Below are positions 1-8,030 of a DNA stretch of 64,000 nucleotides, in pieces. The notes under the pieces are model-generated. The model saw only the letters and a list, made by a program, of their open reading frames with translations. It ran no database searches and was not told the DNA's origin. The translations under genes and the position numbers were made by a program. Source of the DNA: Bradyrhizobium manausense (GTDB taxonomy: Bacteria > Pseudomonadota > Alphaproteobacteria > Rhizobiales > Xanthobacteraceae). The stretch covers positions 1,240,001 through 1,304,000 of the forward strand of contig NZ_JAFCJI010000002.1 in assembly GCF_018131105.1 (NCBI RefSeq), given 5' to 3'. The first letter of the stretch is position 1; every line of letters starts with the position of its first letter.

Positions 1-643
1 GCGCACCGGCCTGTCGAGCGAGGATTTCGACAAGCTCGTCGCGCATATCGTCTCGCGCGCCGCCGATGTTCCGGCCTCCATCATCCGGCTCGCGGCCGCG
101 GCCCGTGCGGCCGGGGTGCGGATGCTCTCGCATGACGACGCGACGCCGGCGATGCGCCAAAACTTTCGCGCCATGGGCGTGACGCTCGCCGAATTTCCGA
201 TCAACGAGGAGACGGCGCGCGAGGCCGCGGCTGCCGGCGACGCCATCGTCTTCGGTGCGCCGAACGTCGTGCGCGGCGGCAGCCACACCGGCTGGACCAA
301 GGCGTCGGACATGATCGCGAAGGGGCTCTGCTCGGTACTGGCCTCGGACTATTACTATCCGGCGCCGCTGCTCGCTGCGTTCCGCCTCGTCGCGGACGGC
401 GTGCTGCCGTTGACCGAGGCCTGGAAGCTGATCTCGGCGGCGCCGGCCCAGGCCATCGGCCTGACCGATCGCGGCACGCTCGCCGCAGGCCATCGCGCCG
501 ACATCCTGCTGGTCGACGACAGCATGCCATTGCGTCCGCGGCTGGTCGCGGTGATCGCGGCCGGCAAGCTCGTGCATCTCACCGATGCGCCCCGATTGCT
601 CGGCGCGACGGCAACACCGCGCGAGACTGTCGTCGCGGCATAA
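1..643 (+). CDS. phnM: PhnM, alpha-D-ribose 1-methylphosphonate 5-triphosphate diphosphatase (3' part)
   Basis: The window opens inside this gene. The frame is open from base 2 and about 213 residues are visible before the TAA at 641-643. The family is an amidohydrolase-fold enzyme of the C-P lyase pathway: it removes pyrophosphate from ribose 1-methylphosphonate 5-triphosphate so that PhnJ can cleave the C-P bond. Visible landmarks are the metal-site motif LSHDD (bases 122-136), the stretch ASDYYYP, and the C-terminal composite-domain strand GHRADILLVD. The 5' part and the rest of the phn operon should lie upstream. The next gene, also phosphonate-linked, starts 18 bp downstream, consistent with one transcript. 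Confidence 0.9.
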   Translation, partial: RTGLSSEDFDKLVAHIVSRAADVPASIIRLAAAARAAGVRMLSHDDATPAMRQNFRAMGVTLAEFPINEETAREAAAAGDAIVFGAPNVVRGGSHTGWTKASDMIAKGLCSVLASDYYYPAPLLAAFRLVADGVLPLTEAWKLISAAPAQAIGLTDRGTLAAGHRADILLVDDSMPLRPRLVAVIAAGKLVHLTDAPRLLGATATPRETVVAA

Positions 644-661
644 ATTGGCTATGCTCAGGCA

Positions 662-1360
662 ATGACAGGTTTTCCCCGCTACGCGATCTATTTTGCCGCC
701 GGCGCCGACAATGCGCTATCCCGCTTCGGTGCCGAGTTGCTGGGCTATGATGCCTATCGCGGCGACGAGATTTCGTTTCCGCAGGACGCATTGCAAGTCG
801 CCCCGGACTGGCGCGACATCACTGCCGATCCCCGCAAATACGGCTTTCACGGCACACTGAAGGCGCCGATGGGGCTCGCGTCCGGCAAGACCGAGGCCGA
901 GCTGATGGGCGCCTGCGCGACCTTTGCCGAAAAGGCGCGGCCGATTCCGGTGATCCGCCCGGTCGTCGATTCCATCAGCGGCTTCATTGCTGTCATTCCG
1001 GCTGAGCCCATCGACACGCTCCAGCAATTCGCCGCCGATTGCGTCCGCCATTTCGATTCGTTCCGTCCGCCCCTGACCGCGGAAGATCGCACGCGGCGCA
1101 AGCCCGAGAAGCTTACCGAGCGCCAGCGCGACTATCTCGACCGCTGGGGTTACCCTTACGTGATGGAAGAATTCCGCTTCCACATGACGCTGACGGGGCT
1201 GCTCGATGCGGAGCGGCGCGGGCCGATCCTGGAGATGCTGCGGGCGAAGTTTGCGGGGCTGAAGCTCGAGACGCTTGCGATCGATCGCATTACGCTGTTC
1301 AGGCAGGATGATGCGAAGGCGCGTTTCCGCATCATCGGCGAGTGGGTACTGGCGAGTTAG
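662..1360 (+). CDS. DUF1045 / 2H-phosphoesterase-like protein of phosphonate metabolism
   Basis: A 232-residue protein following phnM by 18 bp. It carries two His-x-Thr motifs spaced as in the 2H phosphoesterase superfamily: FHGTL (about residues 62-66) and FHMTL (about 178-182). DUF1045 proteins are regularly found in phn operons, so a role on a cyclic ribose-phosphate intermediate or another phosphoester of C-P lyase catabolism is plausible. The two motifs are seen in the sequence, the family link is known, and the substrate is inference. Starts with ATG at 662. It ends next to a long inverted repeat that separates it from the convergent gene at 1508. Confidence 0.85.
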   Translation: MTGFPRYAIYFAAGADNALSRFGAELLGYDAYRGDEISFPQDALQVAPDWRDITADPRKYGFHGTLKAPMGLASGKTEAELMGACATFAEKARPIPVIRPVVDSISGFIAVIPAEPIDTLQQFAADCVRHFDSFRPPLTAEDRTRRKPEKLTERQRDYLDRWGYPYVMEEFRFHMTLTGLLDAERRGPILEMLRAKFAGLKLETLAIDRITLFRQDDAKARFRIIGEWVLAS

Positions 1361-1388
1361 CCGGGCTCACGCGTCTCATTCAGCTCGT

Positions 1389-1477
1389 GTAGGGTGGGCA
1401 AAGGCGCGAGGCGCCGTGCCCACGTTCTTTCTCGACGACACGCAAATCGTGGGCACGCTTCGCTTTGCCCACCCTAC
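1389..1477. repeat. Long GC-rich intergenic inverted repeat between convergent genes
   Basis: Perfect outer arms of 15 bp, GTAGGGTGGGCAAAG at 1389-1403 and CTTTGCCCACCCTAC at 1463-1477, enclose perfect inner arms CGTGCCCACG (1415-1424) and CGTGGGCACG (1448-1457). From memory this resembles a palindromic element dispersed through Bradyrhizobium genomes. It sits between two converging genes, so its transcript could act as a bidirectional terminator or mRNA end stabiliser. The arms are seen; the dispersed nature and role are inference. Confidence 0.8.
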
Positions 1478-1507
1478 GACAGTGGAGATTCTGACCGGCA
1501 GCGAGGT

Positions 1508-2446
1508 CTACTCCCCCCACCGCAGCGCCAGCGCGTCGCGCTCCTTGGCGAGCTCCAGCAGCCCTGCCTTGGTCGCCGGATGCAGCGGTTGCAGCGGATG
1601 GCGGACCGCGTCCGACTTGATCACGCCGCCGGCCTGCATCATCGCCTTGCAGGCGATCAGGCCGCACTGGCGGTTCTCGTAGTTGATCAGCGGCAGCCAG
1701 CGTTCATAGGCGGCTTTCGCCTTCTCCCGATCGCCCGCGAAATAGGGATCGATGATCTGGCGGATACCGTCGGGGTAACCGCCGCCGGTCATCGCACCGG
1801 TCGCGCCCGCATCGAGATCAGCCATCAGGGTGATCGCCTCCTCGCCATCCCAGGGACCCTCGATGTCCTTGCCGCCGGCCTCGATCAGGCTGCGGAGCTT
1901 TGACGCCGCGCCCGGCACCTCGATCTTGAAATAGCGGATGTTGGAGAGTTCACGCGCCAGCCGCGCCAGCAGCTCGACCGACAGCGGCGTGCCCGCGACC
2001 GGCGCATCCTGGATCATGATCGGAATGTTGATCGCGCCCGAGAGAACCTTGAAGAATTCGACGACGCCCTTCTCCGGCACGCGGAAGGTCGCGCCGTGAT
2101 AGGGCGGCATCACCATCACCATGGCCGCACCGGCGGCCTCGGCCTGCTTGCTGCGCGCCGCGCACTCCGCCGAGCTGAAATGGGTGGTGGTGACGATGAC
2201 CGGCACGCGGCCAGCGACGTGGTCCAGCACCGCATGCATGACGCTCTCGCGCTCGGCATCGGTCAGCACGAACTGCTCGGAGAAATTGGCGAGGATGCAC
2301 AGGCCATTCGAACCGGCATCGATCATGAAATCGATGCAGCGGCGCTGGCCCTCGAGGTCGAGCTCGCCGCGTTCGTTGAAGATGGTGGGCGCGACCGGAA
2401 ACACGCCGCGATAGGGGCGCTGGGCCTTGTGTGAGGTGACCGGCAT
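1508..2446 (-). CDS. Dihydrodipicolinate synthase/N-acetylneuraminate lyase family protein
   Basis: About 312 residues from the ATG at 2446, chosen because GGAGAG lies six bases upstream. In-frame codons continue further upstream but do not look like family sequence. The protein is a (beta/alpha)8 class I aldolase-type enzyme. YFKIEVPG near residue 170 carries the expected Schiff-base lysine, and MVMPPYHG contains the conserved loop before the active-site region. The DHDPS family includes lyases and dehydratases of 2-keto-3-deoxy sugar acids, and no neighbour fixes the substrate. True DapA is unlikely because canonical DapA proteins are shorter. A second, distant paralogue lies at 32582-33466. 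Confidence 0.8.
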   Translation of the reverse strand: MPVTSHKAQRPYRGVFPVAPTIFNERGELDLEGQRRCIDFMIDAGSNGLCILANFSEQFVLTDAERESVMHAVLDHVAGRVPVIVTTTHFSSAECAARSKQAEAAGAAMVMVMPPYHGATFRVPEKGVVEFFKVLSGAINIPIMIQDAPVAGTPLSVELLARLARELSNIRYFKIEVPGAASKLRSLIEAGGKDIEGPWDGEEAITLMADLDAGATGAMTGGGYPDGIRQIIDPYFAGDREKAKAAYERWLPLINYENRQCGLIACKAMMQAGGVIKSDAVRHPLQPLHPATKAGLLELAKERDALALRWGE

Positions 2447-2569
2447 CGAACTCTCCATCCCTGATATGCACTTACAGCTGTCGCCGCTTTCGCGGGGCGC
2501 CACAGGTGTACTCGGCGCGGGGAGCGGCGGCAATGCCGATCCTCGCGCCGCTGGAACAGGGCAGAAAGC

Positions 2570-4651
2570 CTAGGCGGTCTTCACCGCGCCCAGGAAGCCC
2601 TCGACCGCGACGCGGAGGCGGTCGGCATCGGCCGACATCTTGGTCACGGACTGGGACAGCACCGAGCCGGCATTGCCGGTCTCCTGGTTGAGCTTGGCGA
2701 CGCTGCCGATCGTATCGGTGACCTCGCGGGTGCCCTGGGCGGCATGCTGGAAGTTGCGCGAGATCTCGGTGGTGGCCGCGCGCTGCTGCTCGACCGCGGC
2801 GGCAATGGCGGTCATCTTCTCGTCGATGCCGCTGATGGCACCGCCGATCGAACGGATCGCGGCGACCGCCTGTCCGGTTGCCCCCTGGATTTCCTCGACC
2901 TGGCGCGAGATTTCCTCGGTCGCGGTCGCGGTCTGTGCGGCGAGGCTCTTGACCTCGCCGGCAACCACAGCAAAGCCGCGGCCGGCTTCGCCGGCGCGGG
3001 CCGCCTCGATGGTGGCGTTCAGGGCGAGCAGGTTGGTCTGGCCGGCGATGGCGTGGATCATCTTCACGACTTCGCTGATGCGGCCCGCGGTCTGGTCGAG
3101 GATCTCGACGGTGGCGTTGGTCTGCTCGACCTGCGACACCGCTTCGCGCGCATCGCGCGCGCTCGACTGCACCTGCGCTGAAATTTCGCCGACGGATGCC
3201 GAAAGCTCCTCGGTGGCAGCCGCGATGCTTTCGAGATTGTTGGTGGCCTGCTCGGCGGAAGCAGAGACCGCGGCCGTCTGGCTGCCCGATTCCGAGACCA
3301 GCGTGCGCACATCGGTCGCCGTCGCATCGAGTTCCCTGGCCGACGCGGCGACGCTGTGGATCACGGCCTGCACGGTGTCGTCGAAACTACGGCACGCGTC
3401 GTCGACGGTACCGGAGCGGGCGAGTTGCAGCGCCTGCTGCGATTCGCGTTCCTGGCCGAGACGTTCGGCGGTCGCCGCGCTCTCGCGCAGGCTTTCGAGC
3501 GCGGCGGCCATGGTGCCGAACTCGTCGGGATAGCGGGATTGCGGAACCGGCGTCGCATAGTCGCGGGCGCCGATGCGGGCAATGGCGTCAAGAATGGCGC
3601 GCACCGGGCGCATCAGGCGATTGCGCACGACGTACACGCCGGTCAGGGTCACGGCGAGCGCCAGCAGGAACGCAAGCGACTGGACGACGAGGTTGGTGAG
3701 CGCCCTGGCTTGCACGGCCTCGGCGCGCGCGATCGACTGATCGAGCGCCATGGTCGCGACCCCGACGATGAGCGGGAACGGCGACTGGCAGAGCGTATTC
3801 CAGTCCGCCGCCGCCATCGCGGGCTTGCCGCTGCCGTCAAAATTCCTGGTGAGCTCGCTGATCTGCTTGAGAACGCCGTCGGTCTTGGCCCGTGCTTCCT
3901 TTGCAGCAGTGACCAGGTCCGCGGCCACGTCGGGCGCCGCGAGCACCTCGGTCATGCCGACCCAACCGGAATTGATGGTGCCGTCCCACTGTGCCACTGA
4001 CCGCTTCTGGTTGTCGTCGAGCGGCTTGCTGCTGTTGACGTTCGAGCGCAGTGCTGAACAATGGATTCCATAGCGATCGCGCACCTGCCAGGCGAAGCGG
4101 CGGACCTGGATCATGCGGGCGATGAAGGGATCGTTCATCCAGGCGCGGTTCGACACTGCGGTTGAGGCCAGGTTCGCCGTGTCGATGACCTTGGTGACGG
4201 CGTCATACCAGGAGCTGGTCCGCTCGATCTTGCGCTCGGCGCGCGGACGCTTGGCCTCGTCATAGAACAATTGGAACTGTGGTGCGGCTTCGCCCCAGCG
4301 CTGCTTCAGCGTGCTCGCGAGTTCGTCGCGGCGCGCGAAATTGGCGGTCGCGAGCGCTGCGTTGATGCCGTCATAGCCGCCCTGCTCTGCCTTCTCGGCA
4401 TCGGCAAGCTTTGCGCGAGGATCGTCGTCGCCGAGCAGCGCGCTCTGGGCGTCGCCGCGATTGTTGCGCAGCGACAGCACGCCCTGGAAGATCGCCTTGT
4501 CGGCGGCGGCAAGCCGCGCGGTCTCGATACTGTCGTTGTAGCGGCCGAAGGCCCCGACCATCTGGATCGCCGTAGAGGCGAGCGCACCGGCCGCCAGCAA
4601 GGCCATCAACACCAGGAGAAGCGAACTTACCGATTTCTTAAACATTGCCAT
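2570..4651 (-). CDS. Methyl-accepting chemotaxis protein
   Basis: A 693-residue chemoreceptor. A first membrane segment (about residues 9-30) leads to a roughly 290-residue, mostly helical sensor domain. A second membrane segment lies at about 321-342, followed by HAMP (about 343-396) and the cytoplasmic signalling coiled coil. The strongly conserved hairpin tip is recognisable from AGQTNLLALNATIEAARAGE. The long sensor region does not match a Cache or 4HB domain I can name with confidence, so the ligand is unknown. No CheR-docking pentapeptide is visible at the C-terminus (ends GAVKTA). Start ATG at 4651; a second Met two codons later is an alternative. No che genes are nearby. Confidence 0.92.
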   Translation of the reverse strand: MAMFKKSVSSLLLVLMALLAAGALASTAIQMVGAFGRYNDSIETARLAAADKAIFQGVLSLRNNRGDAQSALLGDDDPRAKLADAEKAEQGGYDGINAALATANFARRDELASTLKQRWGEAAPQFQLFYDEAKRPRAERKIERTSSWYDAVTKVIDTANLASTAVSNRAWMNDPFIARMIQVRRFAWQVRDRYGIHCSALRSNVNSSKPLDDNQKRSVAQWDGTINSGWVGMTEVLAAPDVAADLVTAAKEARAKTDGVLKQISELTRNFDGSGKPAMAAADWNTLCQSPFPLIVGVATMALDQSIARAEAVQARALTNLVVQSLAFLLALAVTLTGVYVVRNRLMRPVRAILDAIARIGARDYATPVPQSRYPDEFGTMAAALESLRESAATAERLGQERESQQALQLARSGTVDDACRSFDDTVQAVIHSVAASARELDATATDVRTLVSESGSQTAAVSASAEQATNNLESIAAATEELSASVGEISAQVQSSARDAREAVSQVEQTNATVEILDQTAGRISEVVKMIHAIAGQTNLLALNATIEAARAGEAGRGFAVVAGEVKSLAAQTATATEEISRQVEEIQGATGQAVAAIRSIGGAISGIDEKMTAIAAAVEQQRAATTEISRNFQHAAQGTREVTDTIGSVAKLNQETGNAGSVLSQSVTKMSADADRLRVAVEGFLGAVKTA

Positions 4652-4756
4652 GAGTCACAAGGGGCCTACTTCCAGGAAGTGGCCACCTTGCATCGCGACA
4701 TGCCAATGTTCCGTTAAGCTTTTAGTCAAATTGCGGGAGTTCCCGCTTTCTCGGCG

Positions 4757-5527
4757 TCACGAAACTTTCGTGAAATCCGGCGGACGCCGCTCGGCGAACG
4801 CCGTGAACGCTTCGCGCGCCTCGGCGGTGCGCAGGCGCTGCGCGAACTGCTCGCCTTCGGCCTGCATCTGAGCAACCAGCGCCTCGCCGTTGCGCATCAG
4901 TTTCTTGGTCGCGGTGAGCGCGCCTGCCGGCTGTCGGGCGAGACGCTGAGCGAGCGCGAGCGCCTCGGCATCGAGCTTGTCGAGCGGCACCACGCGGTTC
5001 GCCAAGCCCCATTCCAGCGCGGCCCTGGCCGCCACGGTCTCGCCGAGCGCAAACATCTCGTAGGCGCGCGCATAACCGATGCGCGCCGGCATCAGGAGGC
5101 TCGACGCGGCCTCCGGCACCAGCGCGAGACTGACGAAGGGCGTCGACAGCAGGGTGTTGTCAGCGAGGATGACGAGATCGCAATGGAGCAGCATCGTTGT
5201 GCCGACACCCACCGCGCGGCCCTGCACCGCCGCAACCAGCGGACGCGTGCAGCGCGCCAGCGACTGGATGAAGCGGCCGACATTGCGGCTGCCTTCGGAC
5301 TTGCCGCTGGCCACGGCGGCAAACTCGCCGACATCGTTGCCGGCGGTGAACATGTCGCCCTCGCCCCGGATCAGGATCACACGCGCCGACGGGTCGAACT
5401 CGGCGGATTCGATGGTGTCGGCGAGCTTGCCGTACATCGCGTCCGTCAGCGCGTTCTTCTTGTCGGGACGCGCCAGCGTGATCGTGAGGATTCCCTTGTT
5501 GTTCTCAACTCGCACATGCTCGGTCAT
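4757..5527 (-). CDS. Enoyl-CoA hydratase/isomerase family protein
   Basis: A 256-residue crotonase-fold protein. FTAGNDVGEF (about residues 60-69) supplies the first oxyanion-hole strand, and the later segment LALVPEAASSLLMP corresponds to the helix that carries the catalytic acid in many isomerase-type members. Such enzymes hydrate or isomerise enoyl-CoA thioesters in fatty-acid or aromatic-acid breakdown. The gene lies 12 bp downstream of a MarR regulator on the same strand, so the two are probably co-transcribed and the regulator may sense an acyl- or aryl-CoA. Start ATG at 5527 is preceded by GGGAG. The exact substrate cannot be read from the sequence. Confidence 0.88.
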   Translation of the reverse strand: MTEHVRVENNKGILTITLARPDKKNALTDAMYGKLADTIESAEFDPSARVILIRGEGDMFTAGNDVGEFAAVASGKSEGSRNVGRFIQSLARCTRPLVAAVQGRAVGVGTTMLLHCDLVILADNTLLSTPFVSLALVPEAASSLLMPARIGYARAYEMFALGETVAARAALEWGLANRVVPLDKLDAEALALAQRLARQPAGALTATKKLMRNGEALVAQMQAEGEQFAQRLRTAEAREAFTAFAERRPPDFTKVS

Positions 5528-5539
5528 GAGTATCTCCCT

Positions 5540-5998
5540 CTATTCCTCTGGATCCCTTGGAAACTTGTCCTGAATGCTCGTCAGCCAGCGCGCGACGACG
5601 TCGATCTCCGCTGCCGTAAATCCCTCGGTCAGCGCTGCATTGACCGCCGCCGCGTCGGTCTTCGCCTGCGCCAGCACAGCGCGGCCCTTTGGCGTCAGCC
5701 ACACCCGCCAGGCGCGACCGTCCTCACGATCGGCCCGCCGCTCGACCAGTTTTGCCGCGGCGCTGCGATCGACGAGTCCCGAAATGCCGGCCGGCCCCAT
5801 GTCGAGCGCCCCGCCCGCCTCACCCATCAGGACGCCGTCTCGCTTGCCGAGGATGAACAACAGCCCCGCCTGCGCCGGCGTGACCTCATTCTGGGGCTGC
5901 GCGGCCATCCAGCGCTGCAAGCGGCGTTGTGCGACGTTGAGCAGGTAGATCAGCCGGTGATGCCTCGCCGCGCCCAATTTATTTCGCATGCGAAGCAT
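5540..5998 (-). CDS. MarR family transcriptional regulator
   Basis: About 150 residues with a winged-helix core (roughly residues 40-110). The recognition region ALDMGPAGISGLVDRS is followed by the wing VERRADREDGRAWRVWLT with the usual D-R-R-like charge pattern. It sits first in an operon with the enoyl-CoA hydratase, an arrangement typical of MarR proteins responding to CoA thioesters (family knowledge; ligand not shown). Two starts are possible, ATG 5998 and ATG 5989. A perfect palindrome covers both, and a promoter-like pair upstream would place the transcription start near the second ATG, so a leaderless message is possible. Confidence 0.85.
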   Translation of the reverse strand: MLRMRNKLGAARHHRLIYLLNVAQRRLQRWMAAQPQNEVTPAQAGLLFILGKRDGVLMGEAGGALDMGPAGISGLVDRSAAAKLVERRADREDGRAWRVWLTPKGRAVLAQAKTDAAAVNAALTEGFTAAEIDVVARWLTSIQDKFPRDPEE

Positions 5999-6024
5999 TT
6001 AGGCGAAATGAGAGCCATTGTCAA
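5983..6024 (-). promoter_or_regulatory. Promoter with 12-bp palindrome over the MarR gene start
   Basis: On the minus strand TTGACA (6024-6019) is separated by 17 bases from TAAATG (6001-5996), a reasonable -35 and a weak -10. Directly downstream lies the perfect palindrome TTCGCATGCGAA (5983-5994), which includes the second candidate start codon. A MarR dimer bound there would block transcription initiation, so autoregulation is likely. Sequence elements are seen; binding is inference. Confidence 0.55.
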
Positions 6025-6032
6025 ACGGACCG

Positions 6033-6692
6033 CTAGGACGAACTGGCGCGGCAGCCGTCGAGGAACAGAGCCGCGCAAGTCTCCACGCGACGTTCGATCT
6101 GCTTGCGCGACGGCAAGGGCGCGCCGCCATAGATCGCCGCGCGCTGCGGCGCCGACGCGACCATGCCGATCAGCATGCCGGCGACTTCCTCGGCGTCGTC
6201 AACGACGACGCGCTTGCGCTTGACCTGAAGGCGCAGCCAGCCGGCGAGTGCCTTGGCGGTGCGGGCAATGCCGTTGGTGTAGAAATTTGCAGCGAGCTCG
6301 GGAAAGGTGGCGGATTGCTGCAGCACCATGCGCTGCAGCGCCACCACCTCAGGGTCGAGCGCGAGATCGGCGCAGGCCATCAGCGCCGCGCGCAAACCGG
6401 TTTCGATATCGACGTCGTCGCTGGCCTGGAGATCGACGGCAGAGAGCAGCCGCTCGAGCCTGTCAGCGCACATCGCCTCGAACAGCGCAGCCTTGCCTGG
6501 AAACAGGCGGTAGAGCGTCTTTGTCGAGATACCGGCGCGGCGCGCAAGCTCTTCGGTGCTGGTGGCGGCATAACCTTCGACCGCAAACGTATGCCGCGCG
6601 GCTTCGAGGACGATTCTCGTCGTCTCCTCGTCGCTGCGCACCGGAGGCCGTCCGCGCGGGCGGCTGTCATCTGACGGTTTTGCCTGAGCCAT
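6033..6692 (-). CDS. TetR/AcrR family transcriptional regulator
   Basis: A 219-residue regulator. The N-terminal helix-turn-helix spans about residues 25-70, with the recognition segment ARRAGISTKTLYRLFPGKAA typical of TetR proteins. The C-terminal region (about 90-215) is the ligand-binding and dimerisation domain and is too variable to name a ligand. It is divergent from the emrA/emrB-type pair with a 90-bp gap containing an inverted repeat, so it is very likely the local repressor of that efflux system. Start ATG 6692. The lysine- and arginine-rich tail before the HTH (GRPPVRSDEE) is common in this family. Confidence 0.92.
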   Translation of the reverse strand: MAQAKPSDDSRPRGRPPVRSDEETTRIVLEAARHTFAVEGYAATSTEELARRAGISTKTLYRLFPGKAALFEAMCADRLERLLSAVDLQASDDVDIETGLRAALMACADLALDPEVVALQRMVLQQSATFPELAANFYTNGIARTAKALAGWLRLQVKRKRVVVDDAEEVAGMLIGMVASAPQRAAIYGGAPLPSRKQIERRVETCAALFLDGCRASSS

Positions 6693-6718
6693 GTCTTTAC
6701 ATGATGCCTGTCATTCCA

Positions 6719-6758
6719 TTGACAATTCCGAAGCTAGTCTCATTTTGGAAATCGTCAA
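6719..6758. promoter_or_regulatory. Divergent promoter region with imperfect TetR-type inverted repeat
   Basis: TTGACAATTCC begins at 6719 and its imperfect reverse complement GGAAATCGTCAA is at 6747-6758. TTGACA at 6719-6724 could also be the -35 of the emrA promoter; no convincing -10 follows at the right spacing. The position between a TetR gene and its presumed target makes this the likely operator. Confidence 0.4.
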
Positions 6759-6782
6759 GTTTCCTAATTCAGGGAGCCGGCC

Positions 6783-8030
6783 ATGACCGTGCACACCACC
6801 CCATCTGCTGCCGCCCAAACTGCCGTTCCGGCTACCGCGCTGGAGGGTGTCCTGCCCGGCACACCGGCCCTCGCCGCCAGGAAAAAACTCAATCTTCGCA
6901 AGCTATTACTGATGGGGGCAGCGGTTTTCGCCCTCGCCGGCGCGGGCTGGTACGGCTACGATTACTGGACGGTCGGGCAATACCTCGTCTCCACCGACGA
7001 CGCCTATGTGAAGGCCGACAACACCACCATCGCCCCGAAGGTCAGCGGCTATCTCAACGGCGTCCTGGTCGCCGATAACGAGCATGTGAAGGTCGGCCAG
7101 GTGCTGGCCAGGATCGACGATCGCGACTTCAAGGTCGCGCTGGACCAGGCCCGCGCCGACGTGCAGGCGGCGAACGCGACCATCTTGAGCAAGGAAGCGC
7201 AAATCGAGGTACAGCAGGCGGTCATCAAGGCCGCGCGCGCCACGCTCGACGTCGATCAGGCCAACCTCACTTTCGCCGCGCAAGACAACAAGCGCTACAC
7301 CGATCTCGCCGCGACCGGCTCAGGCAGTGTGCAGAACGCGCAGCAGGCACAGTCACGTATCGCCACCGCGCAGGCGACGCTCGAACGCGACACCGCCAAT
7401 CTCGCCTCGGCTCTGAAGCAGGTCGACCTGCTCAAGGCGGAGATCGTGCAGGCCAGGGCGGCCGCGGCACGCGCGGAAGCCGCGCAGCACCAGGCTGAGT
7501 TGAACCTCGGTTACACCAACGTCGTGTCGCCCATCGACGGTGTGGTCGGCAATCGTTCGCTTCGCATGGGCCAGTTCGTGCAGGCGGGCACGCAGTTGAT
7601 GTCGATTGTGCCGGCCGAGGGCACCTATGTCGTCGCCAACTTCAAGGAAACGCAACTGACCCACGTGAAATCCGGCCAGGCCGTCGATATCGAGGTCGAC
7701 ATGTTCCCGGGCCAGGTCGTGCACGGCCACGTCGATTCCATCGCGCCGGCCAGCGGGCAGGAATTCGCGCTGTTGCCGCCCGATAACGCCACCGGCAATT
7801 TCACCAAGGTGGTGCAGCGCATCCCCGTCAAGATCGCGCTCGATGCCGGACACGGGCCTGCAATCGCGCTGCGGCCCGGCATGTCCGTGATCCCGACCAT
7901 TGCAACACGTTCGATCGCGCCGACCGCGAATGCGGCCGTGCCGCCCAAGGCGAAGCTCGTTTCCGGAGGGTCGTGCCATGTCAAACAGCCTCTCACTTTC
8001 AACGCAGGCAACGTCGGCCGCGACGTCTAA
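6783..8030 (+). CDS. HlyD/EmrA-type periplasmic adaptor of an MFS efflux pump
   Basis: A 415-residue membrane-fusion protein. A proline- and alanine-rich N-terminus is followed by one membrane anchor (about residues 39-58), a biotinyl-lipoyl half motif (STDDAYVKADNTTIAPKV), a long helical hairpin rich in Ala and Gln (about 110-240), and the second lipoyl half (NLGYTNVVSPIDGVVGNRS). This order is that of EmrA, which links an inner-membrane DHA2 transporter to an outer-membrane channel. The 3' end overlaps the emrB-like gene by 53 bp, so translation is probably coupled. Start ATG 6783 is preceded by GGGAG. No TolC-like gene is adjacent. Confidence 0.9.
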   Translation: MTVHTTPSAAAQTAVPATALEGVLPGTPALAARKKLNLRKLLLMGAAVFALAGAGWYGYDYWTVGQYLVSTDDAYVKADNTTIAPKVSGYLNGVLVADNEHVKVGQVLARIDDRDFKVALDQARADVQAANATILSKEAQIEVQQAVIKAARATLDVDQANLTFAAQDNKRYTDLAATGSGSVQNAQQAQSRIATAQATLERDTANLASALKQVDLLKAEIVQARAAAARAEAAQHQAELNLGYTNVVSPIDGVVGNRSLRMGQFVQAGTQLMSIVPAEGTYVVANFKETQLTHVKSGQAVDIEVDMFPGQVVHGHVDSIAPASGQEFALLPPDNATGNFTKVVQRIPVKIALDAGHGPAIALRPGMSVIPTIATRSIAPTANAAVPPKAKLVSGGSCHVKQPLTFNAGNVGRDV

